From Dimargaris cristalligena (Eukaryota; Kickxellomycota; Dimargaritomycetes; Dimargaritales; Dimargaritaceae): 31,601 nucleotides of DNA. The stretch lies in contig JANBQC010000320.1 of assembly GCA_027576995.1 (NCBI GenBank), positions 1 through 31,601 on the forward strand. The letters run 5' to 3'. Below the pieces are notes generated by a model. It ran no database searches and was not told the origin of the DNA. It saw only the letters and a list, made by a program, of their open reading frames with translations. Position 1 is the first letter of the stretch. The number at the start of each line of letters is the position of its first letter. Positions 9,271 through 21,285 of this stretch are shown here, in pieces. The translations under genes were made by a program, and so were the position numbers.

Positions 9271-11205
9271 ATGGCTCTGCATGCACCAAAAGGTGCGCTT
9301 GACGCCGCCTGGCCGATTCGACTTCGTATTCGGTTCAACGATACCCAGCCTGACCTGTATTTGGCCACCACGGCCGATGCTTCGGTAAACCAAGTCAAGA
9401 ATGAGGTAAGTGTACATGTAACTCCCCCATTCCTGCCAATTCCCCCCCCCCCTACACTGATACACTAACCCAGCAAGGCAGCATCTCAACCCCTCCAGAA
9501 TGAGCCACTATACCTAATAGACGAGCTACTATGGCTATCCCTGTAATAGAGACATGCTAACCCACTATTATATAGCAAACCCTGGGCAATTCTACCCTGC
9601 CCCCCCCTTTCAACCCATCCCACCCACTGGCTCTTTTTTTCTTTTTGTTTTGGAATGACTATATTACTATAATCAATTCACGCTATGGGTAGATTAGTGT
9701 CCTACGTCCTCCACTCGCCTCCAAACAACTCCGCCTGATTTTCAGCGGCCAGCTACTCCGGCCGGACACCCAATTGATCGATTACCCCTCCCTGCGCAGC
9801 CAAATCAACCAAAAAGCCCAATCGGCAGCCCCGCCACCCGCTTCGACACCTGCTACCGTACCGGGTGGTCCAAGTACGTCTTCCGCCTATCAGTCGGCCA
9901 CCCCACCAGCGGGCATGTCAGCCCGGCGGTGGGGCAAACAGTCCGAAGGGGCCGCAGTGGAACTTAGTCAGCGGGCGGGGACAACACCAGGCTCGGAAGA
10001 GGGTGGGGATCTCCCGATTTTTATACACTGTTCAGTCTCGGACGCCCCAGAGCCCGCTGATCTACCGGCGGAATCAACTACCCAACAAGACTCGGTAAGT
10101 GGTCATCTGACGGATTATTATGTATTTATTTTTCACTCCGCCGGCTGTTGTGGGTCCTAGGTTATCTACCTTATGACACAGCACGGACTTTATATATATA
10201 CATATGGACATATTCATCCTTACATGTGATATAGTCTAACCCGATCTTGCTAATACTGACCTATATACCCATTCTATATACATTGATACAGGCCTCCAAT
10301 CACAATCGGCCCGTGGGATTCGACCGTTTGCGGGAGGCCGGCTTTTCGGAGCAGGATATTGCTAATTTTCGGCAGCAATTCCATTTATTCCAAGGCACTA
10401 ATGCCAATGCCGGTAAGCAAGGGGGTTATGCCTAACACATATATCGGTGTATTGGTTAGACATTGCATGTAATATTGGTTGAAGCCGAGGCCGACGAACC
10501 TCCCAACCCCTAAGCTATCGGTATTATTACTAACTGCCTTGGCCTGGCACCACTGTACCTTCACCTACCTATACTATTTGATGCGGGGGGGGGCCTTTTT
10601 AGAAAACGATGAAAATATTCGCAATCTTGAAGAGACCTGGATGGACGACGGAGGCCAGAATGCGGCCGTTGACGGTGGTAAGTTTGATGTACCAATAACT
10701 CCCGCCCTACTCACTATCCCGGCGGTCTACTTTACCACGCCAACTCACCTCCTCCGCTAATTTGACTAATCCTGATTAATTATGTATATTCCTTCGTCCT
10801 GAATGGATGCTGGTTCATTATCTGCTGGTTGGTTGTCGTTGTGTGTGTGTGTGTGTTTTACTTTTGCTGGTGTACTTTAGTAAATGGTGAAAGCTATAAC
10901 CAACTTTTCAATGGACTTATCGTAGGGTTCTTCCTGGGCATGTTGTCGGCACTGTGGTACCGGGAGAATATGAGTCCGCAGCACAAAGCCGGTAAGTTGA
11001 ATTATCTGGCATGTTTTCCAACTGCACAAGACATTGTAAGGTTAACTGGCCCGGCAAACCATCTGGACGAGCTTCGTTGAAGAAGAGACTGGGGCGAGTG
11101 GGGCTGGTGTTAGTACTTTGGGTGATGGACATATCAATTCGGCCGCATAACATGCCTAAATGTCACTCATTTGGCATTTACTATTGCGGTTCAATGGATA
11201 TATGA
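9271..11205 (+). CDS. dsc3: Dsc3, ubiquitin-like-domain subunit of the Golgi Dsc E3 ligase
   Basis: Six exons give about 325 residues: 9271-9405, 9693-10094, 10292-10412, 10603-10677, 10881-10991 and 11072-11205. All joins keep frame, and donors 1-5 are GTAAGT or GTAAGC. A ubiquitin-like fold occupies roughly residues 12-80 (PIRLRIRF..., KQLRLIFSGQLLRPDTQL). A Pro/Ser/Ala-rich linker follows, then IFIHCSVSD, and then the DUF2407 C-terminal signature GFDRLREAGFSEQDI/NFRQQFHLFQ. An acidic segment (NLEETWMDDGG) leads to a membrane span at 253-271 (LFNGLIVGFFLGMLSALWY) and a weaker one at about 289-304. Dsc complexes ubiquitinate membrane proteins in the Golgi/endosome; in fission yeast and Aspergillus they are needed for SREBP cleavage. 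The exon 6 acceptor (GAG at 11069-11071) is the least certain join. Without that splice the frame ends at 11080 and lacks the second span. Confidence 0.85.
10841..10856. repeat. (GT)n microsatellite in Dsc3 intron 4
   Basis: A pure GT run lies about 25 bases before the acceptor of exon 5. Confidence 0.9.
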
Positions 11206-11582
11206 TTGAGCCCTGGAATGATATTAACCTATTGCTATTATTATATATATATATATATTCGCTTTTACACACGCCCCCCTTTCGGTTCATGGTATATCCG
11301 CCACCTACTGCATGAACTTTAGGTTTATGGACAGGCATACTCTTGAATTTCATTTTCGGGTTTTTACGGGGTCTCGATTAGGCTAAATGGGACATCCCTA
11401 ATTATAGGCAGCGAAGCTAGCCAAGGCGTTCTCCCATTGATGGGGTTGGTCCTTGACACTGGAGGTGCAGTGAGGCGGGAATTCAAATGCTCAGTGTTAA
11501 TGAACGTGGGATAATTTGGAGTAGCGGACCGTGGCACTAACCCAGCATACACATTCACGCCCATGAAGAGTGAAAGGACCCG

Positions 11583-11606
11583 TATATATATATATATATA
11601 TATATA
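11583..11606. repeat. (TA)n microsatellite
   Basis: Twelve uninterrupted TA units in the spacer downstream of Dsc3. Confidence 0.95.
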
Positions 11607-11764
11607 CCTACTCCGTCTTTTCCAGGACCCTCCCTTGTTTATTATTCTCCTTACCTAACTATTAGTTTACGCCTTGACTGGTTATGTATAAGAATTTCAC
11701 CGTACTGTTTGTCCGGATTTTACCCTCCCCCTCCCCTCCATATTTTAATAAGAGAATATATATA

Positions 11765-11800
11765 TTACTATTACTATTACTATTACTATTATTCTTATTA
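11765..11800. repeat. (TTACTA)n/(TTA)n microsatellite
   Basis: Tandem TTACTA units grade into TTA units and then a T tract ending in an AG that could serve as a splice acceptor (11810-11811). Confidence 0.85.
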
Positions 11801-11811
11801 TTTTTTGGCAG

Positions 11812-13769
11812 ATCCGACCCGGTTCAATCACTGACCCCCCAACCACCTTCGGTTGTGGCCATCGATATCCTCTACTCGGCTGATGTTGGTGTGTCTGTAC
11901 TATCTTTAGGCAAAGAACCTACGTTCTTGTTGTTTGGTTCATGTAATTATATCCCACTTTTCTATTCAGTAAAAAATAAAAATAGCATGCGCCGAGTCAT
12001 GTGCGAGTTCAATTGTGCATAGTTTCTAAAGAAATGTTGGACAATGTGCGGATGAATCCTTTCAGGTATTGCCTACCTCATCGAAATATCAAAGAAAAAG
12101 AAAGAAATGATTATGCAATGCTCAACATCACCATGGCTGGGCGGGCTCATTCATACCCCGTCATTGAATGGATAAGGACCATTCGACTTGGGGAACTAAA
12201 AGTGGCCCGGAGTTGCAGAGTGGTTTATTAGGCATACGACCCCAGTGACACATCCTTTCTCACCCTATCCGTGCAGTACCATCTCCCTTTTCCCCTGTAT
12301 TTACGGCTGATTGATATGCGCGTCAAAGCAACCACTGCGGTCTCCACCAACAATACCCCGTACCCCACCACCACCTCTGGTCGTTATTCCCAGCATAGAT
12401 GGGGATAGTACGCTGGCATATCTTGAGTTTAATAGAATGCCAAATCTACAGCCTCCTCGTTACCATTTCGCAGGTTTTTCCGTGACCATCTCCCTCACCC
12501 CCTTTCTACTAATCACGAATCTTGAAAGAATCCCTGGCAAAACCCCTCTCCTTAGTAGAGATGATCTATGATTAGAAAGTAGTAGTTCAAATCGGTAATC
12601 ATCGTGCTCGCACAAATACTTAAATATAAATAGATATACTGATTTGGGGGGATTAAAGGCGAATAAAATAGTACAGCGCGGCACATTGACATTTTACATT
12701 ACCAATTGCTACATAGTATACCCGCCGAATCCTCCACCCCCTCTTATCCATCCCCGTGAAATGCCAACAGGCACATATCGAGGGACATCTCCAGCGTATC
12801 TACTCCACCCTTTCACCCACCTCATTTCCACCCACTCACCCACTCACGCACCCATCTCCTCTTTTTCATGCCTTATGGCGTGGTGGTTAAACGATAGTGG
12901 AGTTATGCATCCCCAGTGTTTACCCCTTCCGCATGGACTATACCTGTCAGTGGGATAGGTGTATTAGCTTACCTGATATATCTATACAAATAAATACATA
13001 ACAAAACTGCGGTGGAGTTGACTTAACGGGTTGCGGAATCCCACAGCCTTCGCATTCCTTCCCCACCCCCTATCCCAAATTGATAGTGGCAGTGTTTTAT
13101 TTTATTTACCCAACCCTAAAGCGCAACTTGACCCAAGCAACCCGTCCAATAGCACCCCACAGCCCATAGACAACCGGATCCGATGCCTTTGTAAATGGCC
13201 GGTTGGTTGGTAGTGGGAAAACATGCTGGGGGGATATATAGAAAGGCCATGCGACCCAGTCGAGATTTAGAAAAAGTGGCGGCTTTCATGGCTGGGGGGT
13301 TCTCACTTCCACAGTCCTCTCGACGTGCCTAAATTAACGGCGGATAAAATAGCCCAAGAGGTATACTGGTCTTTTACAGGCTGGTAACTTCAAGAACAGG
13401 CGGTATAAACTTGATTGATTAGTCGAATACCCAAGGTATTATTATTAGGCCAGCCCCCCGTCCCCAATTACTCCAGCCTGACTACTGCCACCGCCAAGGG
13501 AGCTCTTGACGCTTCCGGGACCTATATACCCTCTATACCACAGCACTTCCCCGGAACACCGTCGACACCCTGCATCATTGTGGAAAAAATATCATGAAAC
13601 ACACCCATGTGTACCAACCGGATGGTTAAACCAGATTCCCGAAGCACTGTCGCCACCCTTACATTCCATGTTTGGTCGCAGTTCGAATAAGCGGCAAAAT
13701 ACCAACCGGCTAACCAAGTACCGCGATAAGTTTTACCAGGCAAGACCATACCAACCCAGATTGCTATGA
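11812..13769 (+). other. Coding-like fragments: unidentified intron-rich gene or relic
   Basis: Several short plus-strand segments read like protein and are bounded by plausible splice signals, but I could not build a complete model. Examples: 11812-11888 after ...TTGGCAG (QSLTPQPPSVVAIDILYSAD); 12066 onward after TTTCAG (GIAYLIEISKKKKEMIMQ, joining in phase with the preceding piece); after GTGCAG near 12276 (YHLPFPLYLRLIDMRVKATT); 13085-13190 (GSVLFYLPNPKAQLDPSNPS); about 13247 (MRPSRDLEKVAAFMAGGFSL); and 13680-13769 (NTNRLTKYRDKFYQARPYQP). I recognise no domain. It may be an intron-rich gene with many small exons, or a decaying gene, or chance. There is no start or stop I can defend. Confidence 0.25.
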
Positions 13770-13821
13770 TTAATATCCTTACTATTTTAAAATATGAAAT
13801 ATAAAGTAAAATAAAAGCTGC

Positions 13822-13841
13822 CACACACACACACACACACA
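13822..13841. repeat. (CA)n microsatellite
   Basis: An uninterrupted CA run in the spacer following the coding-like fragments. Confidence 0.95.
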
Positions 13842-16018
13842 TTTACACACATGCGCGACATGAAGGGCCTTCTCTCCTTATCATCTCCCTCTTGACTCAA
13901 CAAGGAAGGTGTTATCAATGCCGCCATCGCTTTCCCAGATCATCTAAAATTGGTCATATGACCCTCCTTCTCTTTCTCTCCACATACCTTATCCCTCATC
14001 CACATCGGCTCCCCACGCCCAGCAGTCTGGGGTAATCGTCGTTGCTTTCGGATTTTTCGTTTTCTGATTAATCAGTACATGAGATGAAACCCGTCTTCCC
14101 TTACAGCTCAGTGACCTGATTCCAATCAATCCACTGTACATAAGTGTGGTAAACCTTATAATCTCTCAGGACTGCATGAAAATTGGGGAATAGGGATGAG
14201 GATGGACTACTATGCTACCCGTTGAAGTAGAGAAACTAACGTTATTTGGCTATTTTGGGTAAGCCGCAGATAGGGGTATATAGCGTGGGTGGCGGGATAA
14301 GAAAAGGGTTGGAATGAAAGTTTTTACAAAGAAAAACCTTATTGTGTGACTTTCTCTGCCTTACCCTTCTCTCTCCTCATATCTATATATAGATCCGTAC
14401 ACTGCAATATGGTGCACTATACAATGGGTCGGGTAAAACGGTTTCCTCGTTATTACTGGGGTCTCTGGGGATGGGAATTACTAGGCGTATATGTACGTAC
14501 ATGTAGGGGTGTACGTGTTCGACTTCAGGTTTCATTGTCAAGAAATGACGGCTAATGGAAGGAAAGGAATTATTCGTGTTAAATTGAACCCTCGGACTGC
14601 ATCAATCAATGAAATGGGGGGTTTGGATTGGGATTGGGACAGGTGGCTTAGTAGGTTGCCGCTGTCGCAGGAAGATAAAGAGGGGGTGGGGTAGGTGAAA
14701 AAGAAAATGTTTAAAATAAGCGGGTTAGAGGGCTAGTCGAGTGGAGGACGTTATATATTCATTTGTTAAAACAAGCCATATATCATTAGAGGGCCAAATG
14801 GTCTGATTTTAGTGGTATTCGGGAAGAACCCGGGGGACTCTGGCGACTGATTCCGTGTATAGATTATTTTAAGTCGGATACACGGTTAATTGAACTTAAA
14901 ACAATCCCAAAGAACCACATTACTTTGGTTCCCCTTATATCAGCGCAACAAACGCCTGAGCACCTTACCTTCTGGTGTATGGACTGTACGCTCGGAAGTG
15001 AGATAAATAGACGTACATGGTCAAAAACCAATATCCATTGAAAGGCTGGAGTTCCACCCTTGCACACCTCTAAACCGACATACTAACACTCGTTCTACTA
15101 GATTGGCTACTAATAGAGCCAACAACAACAACAACCAAAAAAAAAGCGCACGGTTGCCACTTTGGCGTTTGGTTATGCCTATATTGTTATGATGGCTTAT
15201 TTTAGTAGGAGAATGGGAGGAGGGTGGCCACCTACGCACACCATAGCAAACCCACCCTTTGAAACCCCATATCAAGCTGGGAGACCTGTCCATACCTCCG
15301 GATTGGCGTGGGTGGGAAGTTGGGCGGCAGTATCCCACACTCCGCCTCGGTTTAGTTTCTCCGGACATACCATGGTCGTTGAGCTGATAGCCGCGCTAAA
15401 ACAAAGATAACCCTGAACCCCACAACAACCCCGTCTTTATTTAGATGAGCGGTGATGGGGCCAGGTAGAGGAGATACTAAACCCGGCGGATAAGGCGACT
15501 CGTCATCGGGAAAGAAGGGAATTGAATTCCAAACCCCGGGGGAGACAGTCCTCCCATATTTTAAACAGGCGCTTCTTTAATTGCCTTTTTAGGGGTTCAT
15601 TTCCCTTTCCGTTTCTCTCGCACTCACCATCTCTCTCCGTTTCGGTCTCGATTTACCCCATATATTCACTCAATGGGAAAATGGGTCAATAGTAGAACAC
15701 GATGTCTGGCTGTACTGGTACTTCCCATTATGTAATGGTGTATAATCCGACAAGTACCCTTGTCTAAATTGTTCCACCAATGAAGGTTATATACTATACT
15801 GAAGTTGGAACAGCCACAAACCTAAACGCCGATCTTTTGGTCATGTATATATTAAGTTTTACTTGCTGGACCATTCCCCCAGGTGGGATCGACATGGCAG
15901 TTTGGGCTTATGCCTTGCTTTGACCAATCCATATGGCCTAGGAAACCATGCAAGATTTGAAACGCGGATAATCAAGCCAAACATCTGGGTTAAAGGTTGG
16001 ATTTTTACTGGTCGGTCC

Positions 16019-16045
16019 ATATATATATATATATATATATATATA
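16019..16045. repeat. (TA)n microsatellite
   Basis: About 13 uninterrupted AT units in the gene-poor region. Confidence 0.95.
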
Positions 16046-16875
16046 ATGTATATACCTATGTTGACAAAAATGAAGAAAAGCTTCGTACGTTACATGGTCA
16101 ATAGCATCCATCACTTACCAATTAAAATCATCATCCTAGGCTAGTTCTGCCAGTCACGCCATTTGTATACTGGGCGATGGGTATTACGAGGGGTGAAGGG
16201 ATCACCTTAGACGTCACCTCCTACTGATGAGATGTGGGGCAGGTTAAAGAGAGCCAAGTAAAAAGAATTTGAAAAGGAATATTAAACTGTAGACACCGGT
16301 ATTCCTTAATCAAAGGGTTCGAATTGCACGTATTCCAAGACGGCTGTTGTCTTTAAACTTGCAGGAGATAGTGAACAGTGTAGCTTCGCAGTCACAACTC
16401 TCTAGTTCTTAGGCGACCCCTAAAGAATACCTACAAAGGATATATCAGGTGCTATAAATAGTACAATGATTGATTTCTTAAAATAGCGACGGGACAAGTG
16501 AATTCTCCTAAAGACAAACACACACACACACTATATCTCTCCCCTTCGGATGAGCGATATAGAGAACGGGAAAAGACTTGGGTTTCCAGGGGCACCCAAC
16601 AACAACGAGTGAGCCAAATAAAAATATTCGCATAGCCATGTACCCCTTTAGAGGCCAGGGATTGGATCGGAAAATGGGGCGAAGCATCCCTCTCCTTTCC
16701 TTTTTACTAGTGAGTCAGTTAGTGTCTCTTGGGTACTCGCTTGGGCGAAGCGGTAGGCGTTCGTTTTTACAAATGGCCAATTTGCAGATGTGAATTAATC
16801 ATAGCCGTGGCTTCGTCTCCAATTGGGAAGTCATCTGTATCTCTTTCCCCCCGCCCCCCCCATAATATCACATTT

Positions 16876-16907
16876 TAATAATAACAATAATAATAATAAT
16901 AATAATA
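16876..16907. repeat. (AAT)n microsatellite
   Basis: AAT units with one AAC interruption near the 5' end. Confidence 0.95.
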
Positions 16908-17980
16908 TATAAATAAGACCGAAGATATGCCCATAGGTGGGAGGTGGTGGTGCCCTTCTCCCCAACCTTCGGGACTGAAGTCCATCAAAAATTCATCCAA
17001 AACTCCCTTAAAAATCCGTGCAATAAATCAGTCCGTTGTTGGGACTGCTAAATTCTCTTTCTTGTCCTTCTCCCCGGGCCCCCTTTTCCTATTTAGCTGC
17101 ATGCCACGCATGGTGGGGGGATAACGAGTCACTACTGCGATCCAGGGAGAGGGGGAATCTGCTGACAATAAGCCGCCACCCTGCAAATACCCCGCGAGTC
17201 ATTATGGGCCGTACTCACTCCACTAGTAGTAGTAATATACTACTTTTATAGGGGGGGGGTGTTTAGTCGGGCCTTCCATTTAATACGCTTAATGAATGGG
17301 ACAGTCAATCGCACCATTTAGAATACGGCCATGTTAATGTCACCCTGAGTCGATTGTTTTCCTTGATGTAGTGTAGTGGCAAATGGAAGCGAAGTGGGGG
17401 GATTTTCCACTGACCCCCAAAAATATTAATATAAATGTAAATAAAATAATTGGCAAGGGCCTCCTTATTCTTGTTACAGAGTGAGAGAAGAAGGAAAAGA
17501 ACAGGAACGAGTGGAGAGAGACAGAGAGATGGCCGCCACCCCAAATGGAACGTCGGAGATCAGGTGACTCACAAAATGGCGCAAGTGAGCCATGATGTAC
17601 CATTTTGATTGGACAACCTAAATACGTCAAAATATAATCAAATAAATCGCCAAAAAGAGCCAAAGTTAATTACAGAGCCCCGAAATCCGCCTTGCGATGC
17701 TACCGTACCGACATTCAGGGATTTACACCAATGAGGAGAATGGGAAGGAGGGGCACACACATACACTCTCGACTTGCGTGGTGGCGGGATACAGCTTTGT
17801 TTTTCTCGGCGAATCAAGGAAGGGGCAATATATAGGGAACGCATACTTACTCTGATGGATTATTAGTATTAGGGTTAGTGATTAGAACAGTGTGGAGGGG
17901 GGTCCACTATTGGCACACTCCAGGTGAGATAGATTGTGACTGGGATTTCGCTTTCCATTATTACTTTGCGCGTGTGTGTC

Positions 17981-18034
17981 TATATATGTATGTATATATG
18001 TATGGATGTATGTATGTATGTATGGATGGATAGA
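17981..18034. repeat. (TATG)n tetranucleotide repeat
   Basis: TATG/TGTA units interspersed with TA and GGAT variants over about 54 bases; the longest imperfect tandem repeat in the window. Confidence 0.9.
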
Positions 18035-18491
18035 TACTAAGATCCCAAGTCGGGAGTGGAGTACGTGGTGTGGTGTGGTGTCCCTCCCCACACGTTGGTG
18101 CGTTTTTTTTAGACGTCACCGGCTGACGTTGGCATCAAAGTAACGAAGTTCAGGGTGGCCGCCTGGAAAAGTGAGTGTGTTACAAGCCGGAAATATGGCA
18201 ATGAGGGCGAGGGAGCGATACACAAGGGAGGGTGGGTTCGCTGAGGAGAAATCTTTTATTCCTTCATCGTTATTGGTCAGGTATACAGAGCCTCCGTTGC
18301 TTACCAAGCAATGACACCTCTCTCTCCTCCCCTGTACGGCTCCGATTTGTAATTGTGATCTAAGAACCCCTCAGTCTTTATCAGCTCCATAATGAGATGA
18401 GAGATGTACACGCACTGATGGGGTGGACGTGTGGGTCGACTGATGGAGAGGGTCGCTCTCTATTCCAGACTCCCCTCATTTTATCTATAGG

Positions 18492-18514
18492 ATATATATA
18501 TATATATATATATA
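18492..18514. repeat. (TA)n microsatellite
   Basis: An uninterrupted TA run in the gene-poor region. Confidence 0.95.
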
Positions 18515-20560
18515 AGTGACCACCTTCTTCACCACTCCCCTGTTGCTGCTGTGTAAAATGGGCTGTCATACCTATACACGGACCCCTGCTAGGGGCCATT
18601 AGTCACGAGGCTGTCACAAAATCACTGGGGGTCGATTGATGATGGTAAGACCGATGCAATGGGACCGGCCAGTGGGGGTGGGGTGGACCACTACCTAGTA
18701 GGGGAAAGAGGTAAACGTGGTCATTTTGGCAATTGGGTGGCTGCTACTCTATCCATCAATGGTTATTTTATTATTATTATTAAAAAAATAGATAATGATG
18801 GGAGGTGAGTCCGTTCTGATAAAGTACAAGCCTGTCGCCAAAAAGTACTCAAGAACCACTCTATCAGTCCGTCTCATGCATGGTGAAGTAAGTATGAGCA
18901 AAGAGTGGGGTGGAGTAGAGTAGAGTGGAGTGGGGGGGAACAATACCCCCAGCGAGAGGGCGGGTGATGAGAGGTGTAAGTAAGTCTTGATCATCTGGAT
19001 TCAATTCTCGGTGCTATTGTACTTATATTATTATAGTGCCATTTCATTTCATTTTAAACCACCCCTTGCCTCATCCTTACAATCTGGCATCGTCCTGAAG
19101 GGGTTGGTGGAAGGGTGGGGGAGGGATTATACATTCGGGTTCGGGAGGTATAGGATGGAAAGGATCAAATATATATATATATAATAAAAAAGTCATCGAG
19201 CGATGCTGCTGGGTGGGTAGGAGGGTCACACATATCACGAGGTCAGTGACGAAGATTTCGGTCGAGTAGGTTGCGGATAATTGGGGGGGGGGATGACAGT
19301 CCGCTACGACTGTGGACTACGCAACACCCTGAATCTCTATGCCTATTGGACTACCACTTACATTGGCTCAGTCTCTATAGTTAATACGGACGGACATTCC
19401 CTTATTCACCGGCACGCGGGGAGGAGGGTGGGTGCATCTTCGTTCCCGGCCCCCCAAAGGACTGCGGATAGTTATAGTTTCTGTCGCTATATATAGAAAC
19501 CCATACTAATGCAGTTTAGCGTGATTCAAGAAATAAGAGGAGAGGAGGGGGGGATTACCCGAAATTCGGCGAGCGGGTAGGGGAGGAACGGTGGTTATGG
19601 ACAGGTCGGAGTCACACAGACCAATTTGCGTCCCCGACCTTATCCACTAGCAGGCCATTACTGATGGCCAGTCCATTTTACCTTAGGGTCCTAACGACCA
19701 GCCCAGGAGAGGGGAGAGGGGCCAAAGCGGGAGGTGTAGGAGGGAAGTGAGTGAGAAAGGGAGGAAGGGTGGGAGAGAGATATGGGCGGTACTCGTTAAT
19801 GCGGTAGTGCCGGAGTGTTGTTCGAAACAGCCCAGTGACGCCAACTTGGAGGACTTCGCATCTGTGATAGGCCATGGGGTCCGATGGATCCGCCCAGCCC
19901 AATCACAAAGCTGGTTAACACTTCGGCCTGTCCTACCTTATATTGATGAAGATATCTGTCCTAAAGGAATATAGAGGTCTATTGTATAGATAGATAGAGC
20001 AATTAGTTTACTCATCTACGGCGGCAATTGTGCGGAAGGGTAGGACAGTATTAGTCGGGAGAAGAAGGAGGGTGAGGGCAAGGACGAGGACGAAGCGGGG
20101 GAGAGATAAGTGTGCGGGTGACACACATACCGCGCTATCAGCGGGAATGGCTTCATCAGTGTGCTTAATAGATATAGGAGGAATAGGGGAGAGAGGAATG
20201 GACAAGAGGGGAGTGGAAGAGGCGCGATAAGACGAAGGGGTCGCATAGAGCTCGAACACTGTCGTCCGTTGACTGGTTATCGGAGGGCCCGTCCGTACGA
20301 ACTGACGGGGTTTTTCGCTTTCCCCAACCAGTAATATTATAGGCAGTGGTGGCTCGGCTGAGCGGCGAGAGAGATATATAGAGATAGAGGGTTTATTAGC
20401 TGAGTATTCTTCCCCCGGAAAAACATCCCTGCGGAGGATGTGTGGGGAGGAAAAAAGACACACATCCCCCCCCTCCATATAGAGTGGTAGGTAGTACGTG
20501 CGGGTGGCAGGTTGCCCGCCACACACACACACACTTTTCAATTGAAATATACAGATTATC

Positions 20561-21285
20561 AGTACTTTAAGATGGCGACTATAATAGTGCCTATACCACC
20601 CACTCTCACTCCCACTTCCCCTTTTTTATGGGTGCGTGTGGCCTTCCTGATTGTGATTCGCCAGGTTTTTGCCTTTGACTATATGCACTACTCTCTCTCT
20701 CTCCCCATATGGCCAGGCAGAGGGAAAGAGACTATATGCTGGGACGGCTTCGCCATCTCGCCCCCCCTATATATATCTGAGTACCCGCCTCTCTCTCTCC
20801 GTTCATTTCCCGTCCATCACCTTTCGTTGTTCCCCTCCCCATTTCCCCCCTTCACTTCTCCCCCTCCTCACCCATTTTCTTTTGTTTGGCCTGTTAGTAG
20901 TGCCTTTCCTGGTGCCGGAGGCTATATCCCCCCCGTCTATATATATATATATATCGAGAGTAAAATATCCCTTATTCTCTTTGATCCCTCTTATCTTTCT
21001 CCTATTCCGTACTGTATTAGTAGTAGTAGTAGTAGTAGTAGTCGCAGTAGTAGTGACTCTCCCCTCCTTGTCTCCATTTTGCGCCTCTTGCCTTTTCTTC
21101 CTTGTTGGACCCTTTGGCGCTCTTCTGCTCCACCACCCGTCCTTCCTTCTGTTGCTCTTTTGATAGACCTCGACTCTTCCTTTCTTCCGTTCTTTTTCTC
21201 TTATTCTTGGCCTTCGCCATCTCACCCATACGCCTGCTCTTGTTTCCCAGTTTATTTTTAATTGTTTCATTAGTATAGTATCGCC
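20561..21285 (+). promoter_or_regulatory. Pyrimidine-rich upstream region of the trehalase gene
   Basis: About 700 bases before the trehalase ATG are strongly C/T-rich on the coding strand, with a TA run (20939-20954) and an AGT trinucleotide run (21017-21054). Long C/T tracts upstream of start codons are common in filamentous fungal promoters and 5' UTRs. A 249-codon open frame (20512-21261) crosses the region but is Ser/Pro/Leu/Phe low complexity, includes the translated repeats, and is best read as a by-product of composition. Confidence 0.5.
21017..21054. repeat. (AGT)n microsatellite
   Basis: AGT units with one CGC interruption, about 230 bases before the trehalase ATG. Confidence 0.95.

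Larger units (their letters stand above)
11206..11811. other. Spacer after Dsc3 with TA repeats
   Basis: It contains TA runs at 11242-11259 and 11583-11606 and a trinucleotide/hexanucleotide run at 11765-11800. Between them, 11360-11520 is open in both a plus frame (GVLPLMGLVLDTGGAVRREF) and a minus frame, but no family is recognisable. Confidence 0.4.
13770..20560. other. Gene-poor, microsatellite-rich region
   Basis: About 6.8 kb in which I find no supportable gene, tRNA or rRNA. It carries many simple repeats: CA at 13822-13841, TA at 16019-16045, AAT at 16876-16907, TATG at 17981-18034 and TA at 18492-18514. From about 17.4 to 20.3 kb the plus strand is rich in G and A. Minus-strand open frames there, including one of 177 codons at 20008-20541, are made of Leu/Pro/Ser-rich low-complexity sequence and look like composition artefacts. 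Confidence 0.5.

Noticed and set aside
15162..15410. FSFSGHTMVVEL resembling the SGHT motif of PAP2/sphingomyelin-synthase phosphatases
   Set aside because: The frame ends 12 residues after the motif and the upstream sequence lacks other PAP2 motifs or membrane spans; likely chance.
16305..16330. GGGTTCGAAT resembling a tRNA T-loop
   Set aside because: The flanking bases do not pair into a T-stem and no acceptor stem or anticodon arm is found; no tRNA detected elsewhere either.
17865..17880. Telomere-like TTAGGGTTAG, and its complement near 5544-5554
   Set aside because: Fewer than two full units at each place; not a telomeric tract.
20008..20541. A 177-codon minus-strand open frame with a hydrophobic C-terminus
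   Set aside because: It lies in a G/A-rich plus-strand region whose complement reads as Leu/Pro/Ser everywhere; no family features.
20512..21261. A 249-codon plus-strand open frame
   Set aside because: Low-complexity Ser/Pro/Leu/Phe translation of a C/T-rich promoter region that includes translated microsatellites; a by-product of composition.
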